Source: Larus michahellis
Taxonomy: Eukaryota > Chordata > Aves > Charadriiformes > Laridae
NCBI RefSeq assembly: GCF_964199755.1
Contig: NC_133896.1
Location: forward strand, 85,358,215-85,422,214
DNA length: 64,000 bases
Direction of reading: 5' to 3'
Positions 36,976 to 46,763 of this stretch are shown here, piece by piece. The position numbers and the translations under genes are program-made. Position 1 is the stretch's first letter. Every line of letters starts with the position of its first letter. The notes under the pieces were generated by a model. The model was given only the letters and a program-made list of their open reading frames with translations. It made no database searches and had not been told where the DNA came from.

Positions 36976-37029
36976 CCTCAGGACTTCGGAGATCCTCAGG
37001 ACTTAAAAGATCCTCAGGACTTCCATGAG
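36976..37029. repeat. Three-copy 18-bp tandem repeat
   Basis: Units CCTCAGGACTTCGGAGAT (36976-36993), CCTCAGGACTTAAAAGAT (36994-37011) and CCTCAGGACTTCCATGAG (37012-37029). The first 11 bases are identical in all three. A period divisible by three keeps frames open, but the array sits in no recognised coding sequence. Confidence 0.9.
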
Positions 37030-40000
37030 GAAAGGAATGAGACTACTTCACTATCTCCTCTGTGTGAACCGTATGTGTTATTTGTTCTTTTTAACAGGTA
37101 CTTGTTTCACCTGCTTTAGAGGTAATCAAACTTGCCTTTGAAATGAAATAAATCCCCAAATTGAGGTAGGAAGAGGATGAAAACCAGTCTTCTGAGTAAT
37201 TCTGTCTCATCAGCCAATTTTAGGTGCTAAGGGCACTGGACCCCTGCTTGAAGACACATGGTAAAATACATGCAATATCCTTCATTAAAAGAATACTGAA
37301 AGTCTTCCTGTACCACCAATCTCCTCCTCTTTGCAAAGAAATATCAGCAGTTTTCACTAATGAAAAAGAAAACAAAATTCAAGCTCTTTTCATACAGCCA
37401 GTTTCCTTTCAGTATAGTACCTGAAGTGTCTTTAATACAGTGCACAACAGGCAGCTATGTAAAATTCAACATTAAAAGGCCAATACAGTAGCACAGCATG
37501 TCAGGAACCACTGCCGAGTACAAGATGTATTGTCTCTGTGAAAGTGTGATAGAACATTTCCCTCCAAGACTCAGAACACATTATAGTCTACGCAAGTGGG
37601 GGAGTTCTCCCTGCAAATTTTGAGTAGGCTGATGTATTTGGTGAGAGAAATTGGCAGGATGACATCTTCGGAGATGGAAGCACCATGTTCCCAGCTGGAC
37701 TCCAGGCTGGAATGCTTTTCAGTGTTTCTCTCTTTTCTCAGAAAGCCCTTTTTGAGGGTGGTAAGCTGATTTTCCCTCAATGCTCCATTGTCAAGAAGGC
37801 AAGACATTAGCTAGAAACAATGAGTAAAATCCTGGCCTCGTTGATTAACAGCAGGAGTAAAATCCACTAAGAAACTTTGATTTGCAAGTCAGCAAAGAAT
37901 ACTTCTGTTGTAGTTGATTTCTGGACTTTTCATAATAATATGTATTTTTCAGAGCACTATTAAAAACATTACTGACCAACAGGCTTTCTTAATAAAACCA
38001 AGCAAATTTGGCACCCCAGTTTTGTCTTCTTTAAAGGAAAACAGTATCCGTTTCACTGAGCTCAACAACAGAAAGTCTAGAAAGTGTGAATCAACTCTGA
38101 CTATAATGTAGAAAACCTTTTTAAAAGTTGTTAATTGACATTTCTGAGCTTTGTCCTGGAGGCAGCCATAATTAAATTATTCATGACACCAACGGTATAA
38201 AAGGCACATAAAAGACTAATCCACTTAATGGATTGATTTATTGAAGCTTAACCAACAGAAAAATATGATTAAAACATCTAATTGGTACAGACAATTGTGC
38301 TATATGATTGCTATGGGAAAACCAGAATGCACTTCTGGATGCTTATGCATCAGGATAGGTATTAGCGTTTGGCCCCAACATACAATAAACCAATCACCCA
38401 TCCATTTGGATCCTTCTTAAAAACAGAGGAGGATGACCTCGTCATCCCCTCCTTCAACTCACTTGTCCTTTGAAGAATTTGTGGAAGACAAATCGTCTTG
38501 AAAACTGTGCATACACATGATGATTATGATATTTATATTACATGTTCACATAATCAAATTGAGTGCAATTTGATGTTGATCCTGCTTGTAGTTATTTGTA
38601 TTCTTCTGAATAGTCTTGTCATTCATGAACTGTGTATCTGTCGGTAGAGCTTCTCCACTGCTGTCTTGAGCTTACAGAAAATTTTATTCCAATCTCTGCA
38701 AATGAAAAATTATTTTGTCTGAGACCTAAACACATTTCTTATTTCCAAGAAGATGAATAGATGACATATTATCTTTGAACACAACATCTGGATCCCTTTC
38801 CATTTTATTTGGCAGACTTTTAAAGAATTCTCCATTGTGTATATAACTTTGTTTTTAATATTAGTGTAACAATCAAGCAAGAATATGTTCATCATCCTGA
38901 GGCAGTAGTATCCCCAGCAAAGCTCTGAAAAGTTTCTGTCAAGGATGCCCAGGAATCTCTATTGACCTTTGTCAGACCAACATATTTGGGTTTCAACATG
39001 TCAGCCTTGCAATGCTTTTAAGCTTTACAAAGCATAAACTTTTATTTTATTTTACTTTGAGATTTTGGATGTTGTTTTGAAGTACAGATTGTCATGTAGT
39101 ACTATTTTCTGAAAGATGAGACATTCTAGTTAAATGGTCTAGGTCCTGACAGAAACCACTGTTAAGCTTGAGTTCTGCATCCTGAAACCAATTACTCTTT
39201 AAACAGGAAATATGTGAATCTTCACCTTTCTTTTTTCGTGACTCCTTTTGCTGTTTACGTCTGAGAAGTTTGCAGATTTAGATGAGTGTCTTCTACAGGA
39301 TTCAGAACCTTCTGTCTGCACTTCTTATTTGAACCTGCCATCCTTCTGTCTTCTGTCACCCTTCTCTCTTTTCATTCTCTTACTATACCACAAATTTTAC
39401 ATTATAAAAGAATACCTTTTTGTCTCTTCTTCCGCACCAAGTCCCTCTAAATTCACAAACCACAATTCTATTATTTTTGTTTTTCTGCATGTAGAGAACT
39501 GCTGTTCTTTCAAATAACCTTGCCTTCACTACCAAAATAGCATGGAGAAAAGAAATTCCACCTAGCTTACAACTCCTCCTTTTGATTCACCATCATGCTC
39601 ATAAACATTTATGAATAACACTGTTTATTTCACCCTAGGGCAAAGAACATGTGAAAAACATGCAAAAAAACCTTAAAGACACGAGAGTTGTAAAATTGCA
39701 TATGGACAGTTTTCTGAAATAACCTTGCTTTCCAGTGTCAATGTTATTGTTTCAAACAGACCAAATGCAGTTCTGTTTTATTCAGGCAACCACTGAAATC
39801 CTTGGCCATCGACGCTCCAGGACACATTTTGACTCATTCTAACACCAATCCATAATAAAGGCAAGTTGTTCTCTTTCACCCTGACAAACTTCATCCAGTA
39901 GTTATATCAAACTACTATCCAGCTGTAAACTTCATCAGGCAGTTGAATTTGCAGGGGATGACCCCATTTTCTTTGTCAAGTAAAACTAGTAGTCAAAGGG

Positions 40001-40131
40001 ATATGTAACAAAGGGTAGCACCTTCCATTTACCATCGTGTTTCCACCACTGTCAAGCCTGATAGGAAAACAGACTGATTTATATCTTTGTGATAGCAATT
40101 TTGTTGATATAACCAAATGTGTTTTTTCTAG
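37030..40131. other. AT-rich single-copy sequence, nothing recognised
   Basis: Only short ORFs without identifiable domains, and no repeat family seen. Confidence 0.5.
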
Positions 40132-40405
40132 GCATTTCAGTAGGGAATACTACAGAGTCGCTATTAGTTCTGACGGATCAAAGGAGAAGCAACTTATTTC
40201 AAGGAGAATATGGAAATGCACTCTTTCTAGCAGTATTAGAGCAATAATGAGACACGTATCCCCTGACCAAGGTCTCAGCCAACAGCTTAACGCCCTTCTC
40301 CACTATACCATGAACCAAACAAATGCTGACATTTTCTTCAAAGAACCGATCATGAAACCCGCTCTTGCAATAACTTCTCAGTACATTTACAGAACTGTAC
40401 AATGA
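40132..40405 (+). CDS. Candidate terminal exon (very speculative)
   Basis: A textbook acceptor ('aaatgtgttttttctag') ends at 40131. One frame (CAT-TTC-AGT from 40133, needing two bases from an upstream exon) then stays open for about 90 codons to a TGA ending at 40405. The translation starts HFSREYYRVAISSDGSKEKQ. I recognise no domain or homologue, no poly(A) signal or partner exon supports it, and the same frame is also open upstream of the acceptor from 40037. An accidental ORF next to an accidental splice-like site is the leading alternative. Confidence 0.12.
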
Positions 40406-42690
40406 CAAAACTGTTTGCGTTATATTCATTGTAGTCACAATTGCAAAAAATGTGAGGAAGGATGAAATTTTGAGCTGAAAATAAACAACAGCAGAATTCC
40501 TGCTGACTTCCTGGGGGCTGGAAACTTCACAATCACTCTCTAAATATGTAATCTGTTGTCACAATAAAAGAGTGGGGTGTTTAAGTAATGAAATTCTTAA
40601 AATTATTGCCACAAAAATAGAGACTGGCCATGTATCATCATGACCAGCTATCTTTCAGAAAAATTACGTAGCAAGATCGACGTGAAGTCGTAACTGATGC
40701 CCTAATTTGGTAGTAATACAAGAACGGGAACAGTCTACAAAGTTCACTCAGCAAAAACAGTTGTTTCTCCCTTTGCTAAAGGGCCTCCCTCCATTACACT
40801 GTAGCGTGGATCCGTCAAGACAAACTTCTTTTTAAACTCAGAGAGGTGCAAATCCCTTTGGCTTTTGTGAGAAGAAAAAATATTTTAACTTGAAGAAAGA
40901 GAATGAACGTCGTTCACTTGTCATCTGATGGTGATCTACATCTATTGATACAGACTTAATACCAAATTCCTCCCCCCTCAAAAGATAAATTTGAAGCATT
41001 TGACTGATAATTTTATTTTTAGGATATGTGCATTAATAAGCGTCTAATTTTTTTACTAGTATTCACTGTCAAACTCTTTAAAAATTACATCTGAAAAGAG
41101 TAGAAGAGTCTGAGTGTTTATTCAATAACACTTTCTTTGTGTACCGCATTATCCCTGATGGACAATGGAAAGCATTTAAAAAATGCTGGTTTTGTAAGTC
41201 TGAAATGTGAGGAATCACAGGCAATATAAACAAACATGAATCTCTGACGCATATTACAATTGCTATAATTACACAGCATGTAAGATGTGGATAAAATACT
41301 GACACCACATCTATCACAGGAAATTATTGTTATTGTTATTATCACAGGATAATAATAATTATTATGATCAAAGGAATGTCATATCACTTAAAGGTGATAC
41401 AAGTTTAAAATACACACCATACAATAAACAAGATCAATAAAAAAAAAAAAAGTAATCATCTTTATTTTGTGTTGCTAAATACCGTGCTGTCACCAGCACC
41501 TACAGTTGACTCTCACCACTTTCAGGCCATTTCTATAGGTCTTTATAATATAATGCTAGCAATGCTTCCCACAGTAGTGTAAACACCAAAACCTACCATG
41601 TGCCATGTGGCAAACGGCATAAAGCAAGACTGACCTTTTGCTCCATGTATGAGGGAGCCTGATGAAGGCATTTTTAGCCACTACATCACCGTGGCAAGTG
41701 AACTGCTTAGGTAATGTCTACAAGGAGGAGTCTACACATCTCAGTGCCTTCCTTTAACTGAGGAAGCATACGCTTTCAAAGGCAAATACAAACTTGAGCC
41801 AAACAGAGTGCAACTCAGACGGTTTCCCCATCACGTTCAACTGTTCAACTGTGACCCTCATTCAGCAACTGTATTATTAGCTTTACATAGGCTTAAAAAT
41901 TACTGAAGAAATTTGTGCTTAAGCTATACTAGCAGGTAAGCCATCGATTCTTCAAGCCTTAGAGGAACAATATTCTTGGACAGACCACAGAAAAGAAAAC
42001 ATTTGTTTCATCAGTTCCTGCAAACACATTGAATTGAATTGAATTGAAGGCCCAAATTATACCCATATAAAAAAATGTTTTCCAGACCAATGTTTCTTTG
42101 GCATGTTTATAACCCATTGCTGAAAAAGGAATGTCACGTACGTTATAAAAACTTTCTAGACAGTATTTAGAATGGCCATGTAAAAATTTTTAAAACGAAC
42201 TTGTACACAGGTTAGTCACTCCTGCAACTGAGTTTACAGTACCTAGATTAGTTGAAGAAACTATGTATTTCAGGTAGCTCGGTGTAGGCTGCGATGCAGC
42301 TGGGGAAGCAGTAAGATGTATATGGCTAGTTAGACCACGCTGTGCTCTATGTTTTAACTCCTACACATCTGGCATCAAGAAAGCTAACTAGCTGCAATAC
42401 AGATTGGGTGTGCCCCAGTCTAGCTCATTTTACATTTGCACTAAGTCTATTTGATAACTGCACTGACGCTATACGTGATCTGAAAGCGACGATAAATTCT
42501 ATCTGTCCCCTTGATGAACAATTTTTACCAGTGGCTATTCCTGCTAGGAAACAAGATGAAATCTTATCACATGTTCCCTCTATCGAAGGGGTAGGAAAAA
42601 ATCTGCAAACTCAAATATGTGGACAGTGGAAGAGCAGGATCTGGAGTTTCAGTATGAACAGGAATTAGGCTCAAGGTCATGTCTACATAT
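40406..42690. other. AT-rich single-copy sequence, nothing recognised
   Basis: Holds a 13-A run (41439-41451), a small TTA/TAA-rich patch at 41325-41365, and four perfect TTGAA units at 42029-42048. A 108-codon ORF near 42342-42668 has no recognised domain. Confidence 0.5.
42029..42048. repeat. (TTGAA)4 microsatellite
   Basis: Four perfect, uninterrupted 5-bp units. A short array with no sign of function. Confidence 0.9.
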
Positions 42691-43134
42691 ATCACAGAAT
42701 CACAGAATGACAGTGGTTGAAAGGGACCTCTGGAGATCATGTAGACCAACCCCCCTGCCAGAGCAGGGTCACCTAGAGCAGGCTGCACAGGAATGCGTCC
42801 AGGCGGGTTTTGAATGTCTCCAGAGACAGAGACTCCACCACCTCTCTGGGCAGCCCGTTCCAGTGCTCTGCCACCCTCAGGGTAAAGAAGTTCCTCCTCA
42901 TGTTTGGATGGAACTTCCTATGTTCAAATTTGTGCCCGTTACTTCTTGTCCTGTCACTGGCCACCACTGAAAAGAGCCTGGCCCCATCCTCCTGACACCC
43001 ACCCTTTAAGTATTTATAAGCATTGACAAGATCCCCTCTCAGTCGTCTTTTTTCCAGACTGGAAAGACCCAAGTCCCTCAGCCTTTCTGCATAAAGGAAG
43101 ATGTTCCAGTCCCCAAAACATCTTTGCTGTACCC

Positions 43135-43166
43135 CTAGCCCTTTGCCCCACTAGCCCTTTGCTGCA
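43135..43166. repeat. 16-bp tandem duplication inside the CR1
   Basis: CTAGCCCTTTGCCCCA (43135-43150) is followed directly by CTAGCCCTTTGCTGCA (43151-43166), with 14 of 16 bases the same. Related CR1 copies carry this segment once, as I recall the consensus (…V-Q-R-R-A-T-K-M-I…). Sixteen is not a multiple of three, so the duplication shifts the frame of ORF2. Confidence 0.8.
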
Positions 43167-43887
43167 CCCTCTCCAGCAGTTCCCTGTCCCTCTTGAACCG
43201 GGGAGCCCAGAACTGGACACAGTACTCCAGGTGCGGCCTCACCAAGGCAGAGTAGAGGGGGAGGATGACCTCCCTCGACCTGCTGGCCACACTCTTCTTG
43301 ATGCACCCCAGGATGCCATTGGCCTTCTTGGCCACGAGGGCACATTGCTGGCTCATGGTCATCCTGTTGTCCACCAGGACTCCCAGGTCTCTTTCCACAG
43401 AGCTGCTCTCCAGCAGGTCAGCCCCCAACCTGCACTGGTGCATGGGGTTATTCCTCCCCAGCTGCAGCACCCTACACTTGCCCTTCTTGAATTTCACAAG
43501 GTTCCTCTTTGCCCAGATCTCCAGCCTGTCCAGGTCTCTCTGCATGGCGGCACAGCCTTCCGGTGTGTCAGCCACCCCTCCCAGCTTTGTGTCATCAGCA
43601 AACTTGCTGAGGATCCACTCTATCCCCTCATCCAGGTCATTGATGCATATATTGAAGAGGACTGGGCCCAGTACTGACCCCTGGGGAGCACCACTCGTCA
43701 CTGACCTCCAACTAGACTCTGTGCCCCTAATCACGACCCTCTGAGCTCTGTCTTTCAACCAGTTATCTATCCACCCCACTGTCCATTCATCTAACCCACA
43801 CTTCCTAAGCTTCCCTATGAGGATGCTGTGAGAGACCATGTTGAATGCCTTGCTCAAGTCAAGGTAGACCACATCTACTGCCCTCAT
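43135..43887 (-). pseudogene. CR1 ORF2 reverse-transcriptase remnant (250 codons)
   Basis: This open part of CR1 ORF2 covers the palm and thumb of a non-LTR reverse transcriptase, the enzyme that primes cDNA synthesis at a nicked target. The KAF(N) motif [11 protein letters not shown] motif B and FADD motif C are all present, so the catalytic aspartates of this part survive. Missing are the N-terminal endonuclease, the early RT fingers and, in this frame, the C-terminal block, which continues in other frames. The ATG at 43887 is internal, not the natural ORF2 start. The frame ends at 43135, just where a 16-bp tandem duplication begins. Confidence 0.9.
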
Positions 43888-43965
43888 CTATCCATCCAGT
43901 CATGCCATCGTAGAAGGCTATCAGATTAGTCAGATGTGATTTCCCCTTGGTGAATCCGTGTCAAA

Positions 43966-44839
43966 CAGAATTAACATTGTCATTTACTGAGCTGGCAGGA
44001 CATGAGGCAACATTTAATCAGGCACCAATGTAAAGATGCACAAAAATCTCAAAACACTAATGCAATCTCAGCCTCTGGAATGACTACTGCTTTTCCTTTG
44101 TTCTGCCTCCTTATGATGGAGTGAAGGAGTTAAATGCTTCAAGGAATTCAAGTGTCATTTGTCAATGAGATTCTTAGAGCAAGGCAAAAATTAAAATATT
44201 CCCATATTTCAGCTACAGACTCCATACAAAATGTGTGTAGCAAATGATGTCTTATTTGTTAACTTAGTCTCAGAGCTAATCTAGAATTTGGTAATGGAAG
44301 CAGATACGGAGCCAACAGTAACATACAGAAATACATTACAAACGTGTAGGACTGTACGATAGCACAATATTTAGTATTAACTTAGTAAACTATGAGTTAC
44401 AAATCCCACTGTTCTGATCTTCTCTGTTCCAGACCATCAGTAGAAGTGTTAAAAGAGAATGGGCCTGACTGACACCAATGAAGGACACCATTACCTAAAT
44501 TGGATCTACTGTTACTCCATCTTTTAGGTAACTTTTAATACACAAAACTGATTGTTTAAAACACATCTTTACATAACAATATTTATGGTTTGTTTGTAAT
44601 ATAAAGGATATAATCACATATATATTAAACATGTATATTATATGAGCCTTGGGGATGTTCTAGACTGCAGACTCAGTAGCTTGAACATTTTAGTTCTTGC
44701 AATTTGATTCTGAGGATTAGTTCTAGGGCTTCTTGTTCCTCCCATTACATATAATAACATAAAGAGAATGATTAATATTACATATACTCTCAGTACATAA
44801 ATGGGTTTAGTCGTGGGGTGGGTACTTGTGATGACTGCT
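43966..44839. other. AT-rich single-copy sequence
   Basis: Interval between the CR1 and the truncated LTR. No gene, repeat family or array recognised. Confidence 0.5.
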
Positions 44840-44896
44840 TGGGACAGTGCGAAATCACTGGGTAGTAAAGAGTAACTTGTGTCACTATTATTTTTA

Positions 44897-44953
44897 TTGT
44901 TGTTGTTGTTGTTATTATTATAATTATTATAATTATAATTATTATTATTATTT
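44897..44953. repeat. (TTG)n/(ATT)n microsatellite within the LTR
   Basis: TTG units at 44897-44911 pass into ATT/AAT units to about 44953. LTRs of this family often carry TTA-rich sequence here, so this is an expansion of family sequence rather than a separate insertion. Confidence 0.85.
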
Positions 44954-44996
44954 TCCTTTTCTGCTATTGTTCTATTAAACTATCTCAGCCCACGAG

Positions 44997-45043
44997 TTTT
45001 TTTCCTTTCCTTTCCTTTTCTCCCTCTTTTCCCTCCCCTTCCT
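44997..45043. repeat. 47-nt uninterrupted pyrimidine tract
   Basis: Only C and T from 44997 to 45043, with TTTCC repeated at the left. Such homopyrimidine tracts can adopt triplex (H-DNA) structures in supercoiled DNA. Here the tract is a diverged part of the LTR. Confidence 0.85.
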
Positions 45044-45095
45044 AGGGAAGAACGGGGGGATGAGTGAGCTGCCCGCTGGGGTTAAACCATGGACA

Positions 45096-46604
45096 CAACA
45101 TCTATGTCATCTTTGGTGCAGCTGACAAGGGTAAGAATTTCACTGGCTTAGGAATGATAAGTAAGTGGCTCATTTACACTATTTTTTTCTGTCTGCTATA
45201 AGAAATGGAAATTGATCAGTCAATCAAGAAATACCGAAAAGAAGACTGTATTTTCATCTACTTTCATCTAGGGGGAGGCCATCATCTGGCAAAACCAGCA
45301 TTATTTACTTCTTCAGTGAAATTTTGCATACAGAAGAAAAAGCCCTTGGCTTTGATTCCAAAAACAAAGCACAGAAAAATATTTAAATAAAACGCTGAAC
45401 TCTCTGCAATACATATTTCACAGTGCCAAAGACATATGCAACCATTTGCTGTTCCCTTATTGCTATAAAAAAGCAATTTATGAAAAATGACTGCTGATGC
45501 AAAAAACCAGCCAAATAAAAAAACCAAACCACCACTGAATAACAAGAACTACACTAAAAAATGCCCAAAACTCCCCCACTGAATCACAAGCTCACCATAA
45601 AAGATATTCTCGGTTTATTTACATTTCTAAGCATGAACATTGATTTTCTTTATTTCATTCAGAACTTTTTTATAACTAAGGCCCCAAAACTACAATCAAT
45701 AGAGTGCGGGCACAGAAATTCCACTCCACGCTACCGTTAGCAAGACTAGAAAGACCTATGACTTGATCCAAAGCCCAATAATATCAGTGGGGAGTTTTTC
45801 TGCTTCCTTCAATGAGTTTAGAGAGGGCATCCGAGGTCAGCAAGCTGCACTCTTTCTTCTGTCAGAAATTCCACTGAAGCAGTGCAGTATCAGTCTCCAC
45901 ATAATTACATACATCTTCTTCCTGGAACTGAGGTCAGTCACATTAATCGTATTTTCATGAGAAAACAACTTTTGGAATCAAGCTGCCTTCTAAAACAGAA
46001 ACAAAATACATACTATACATTGGTTATGGCAATGTTTTGCACTACTCTAAAAAGATGCACTGTTTAGTTTTTTAACTTTTCTATTACTAGAGATAGAGTT
46101 TATGAAAATGCTTGTCAATTCTCATGTATCAGTTCTGATTCTTTTGTTATACATCAAAGTAGCAAAAAATAATAACGTCCTCAGGCTCACCTGAGGCAAT
46201 GCACTTTGGAAATAGAGACGGATTTATATCTATAGTCAATTAAGTGTTTTTCTCTGGTTTTTAAAACATCAAAAATATTGATAAATGACATCAACACATG
46301 ATGCTGCATTTAAAACAGGCATAACAGGGAAACATTTTCATCACTGCTGCAATCATCTAGAACTTCGATCATGGGCTACTAGAAAATATAACGAAAGAAA
46401 AATCATAAATAAAAACATTTTTTTCCAGGGCTTTTTTTTGCTTCCCGTATTTGTATTCTGATAACAGTAATAAAATAAATAAATAAATAAAAGAACATCA
46501 TCAACAAATACTTCCACCAAGCACAGTAGCCAGTCAATCTTGAATCAATGATACAATCCCAATATTAGAATATATTCAGCATTTGTCGATTGAGATTTGC
46601 GGCT
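45096..46604. other. AT-rich single-copy sequence
   Basis: No gene recognised. Holds a TAAA/AAAT microsatellite at 46469-46492. If the candidate exon at 46605-46763 were real, its 3' untranslated region would lie here; a minus-strand AATAAA is present near 45648-45653. Confidence 0.45.
46469..46492. repeat. (TAAA)n microsatellite
   Basis: About five TAAA/AAAT units with one imperfect junction at the left edge. Confidence 0.85.
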
Positions 46605-46763
46605 TCACAAATCACACTGTATCAGCAGCATTGAGAATGTCACTCTCTCTCTTTCCTCTGTAGTGGTTGGCTCTTCCTTTAATAAAACACTTAATTGCTT
46701 CTGTGCACACGAGAGGAAAAGTTCCAGACTATATAGGTTTCTCTGACGGACAACTTGATCAAG
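46605..46763 (-). CDS. Candidate terminal exon (speculative, unidentified)
   Basis: On the minus strand a near-ideal acceptor (a T-rich tract ending 'ttttttttcaacag') precedes 46763. From there one frame runs 52 codons, starting LDQVVRQRNLYSLELFL and continuing through 'KEEPTTTEERE', to a TGA at 46605-46607. The acidic, Glu-rich middle is unlike the Leu/Phe/Ile/Lys-rich translations that AT-rich random sequence gives. An AG-repeat (46643-46651) within the frame means small length differences would change the C-terminus. I do not recognise the peptide. No upstream exon with matching phase could be assigned. Confidence 0.18.
   Translation of the reverse strand, partial: LDQVVRQRNLYSLELFLSCAQKQLSVLLKEEPTTTEERERVTFSMLLIQCDL

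Larger units (their letters stand above)
42691..43965 (-). mobile_element. CR1 LINE, 5'-truncated, with intact 3' end
   Basis: This is the best-preserved mobile element in the window. On the minus strand, after 'HGFTKGKSHLTNLIAFYD' (about 43965-43905) the reverse transcriptase reads '[13 protein letters not shown]' (motif A), '[19 protein letters not shown]' (motif B), 'FADDTKLGG' (motif C, the catalytic DD) and '[20 protein letters not shown]'. It is followed by the CR1 C-terminal block ('[19 protein letters not shown]', about 42870-42815). The 3' end carries two CACAGAAT units as read on plus (42693-42708), the 8-bp terminal repeats typical of CR1. Truncation at the 5' end is the normal result of incomplete reverse transcription. 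The longest open stretch is 250 codons (43135-43887). At least two frameshifts break ORF2, one associated with a 16-bp tandem duplication, and a further shift lies near 43890. It cannot encode active protein. Confidence 0.95.
44840..45095 (+). mobile_element. 5'-truncated LTR, same superfamily as 1780-2322
   Basis: The 3' half of an avian LTR in plus orientation. 'gggtagtaaagagtaacttg' leads into a TTG/TTA microsatellite, then 'ttctattaaactatctc' and 'agcccacgagttttttt', a pyrimidine tract, and the end 'gctggggttaaaccatggac' + A. The words 'attaaact' and 'cccacgag/cccacaag' are shared with the LTR at 1780-2322, so the two are related, but this copy has the TTA-rich insert and a more typical 3' end. 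The upstream part of the LTR is missing; the left boundary is approximate. No retroviral genes are attached. Confidence 0.75.

Noticed and set aside
43159..43744. Plus-strand ORFs of 172 and 159 codons
   Set aside because: They are antisense shadows of the CR1 reverse transcriptase on the minus strand.
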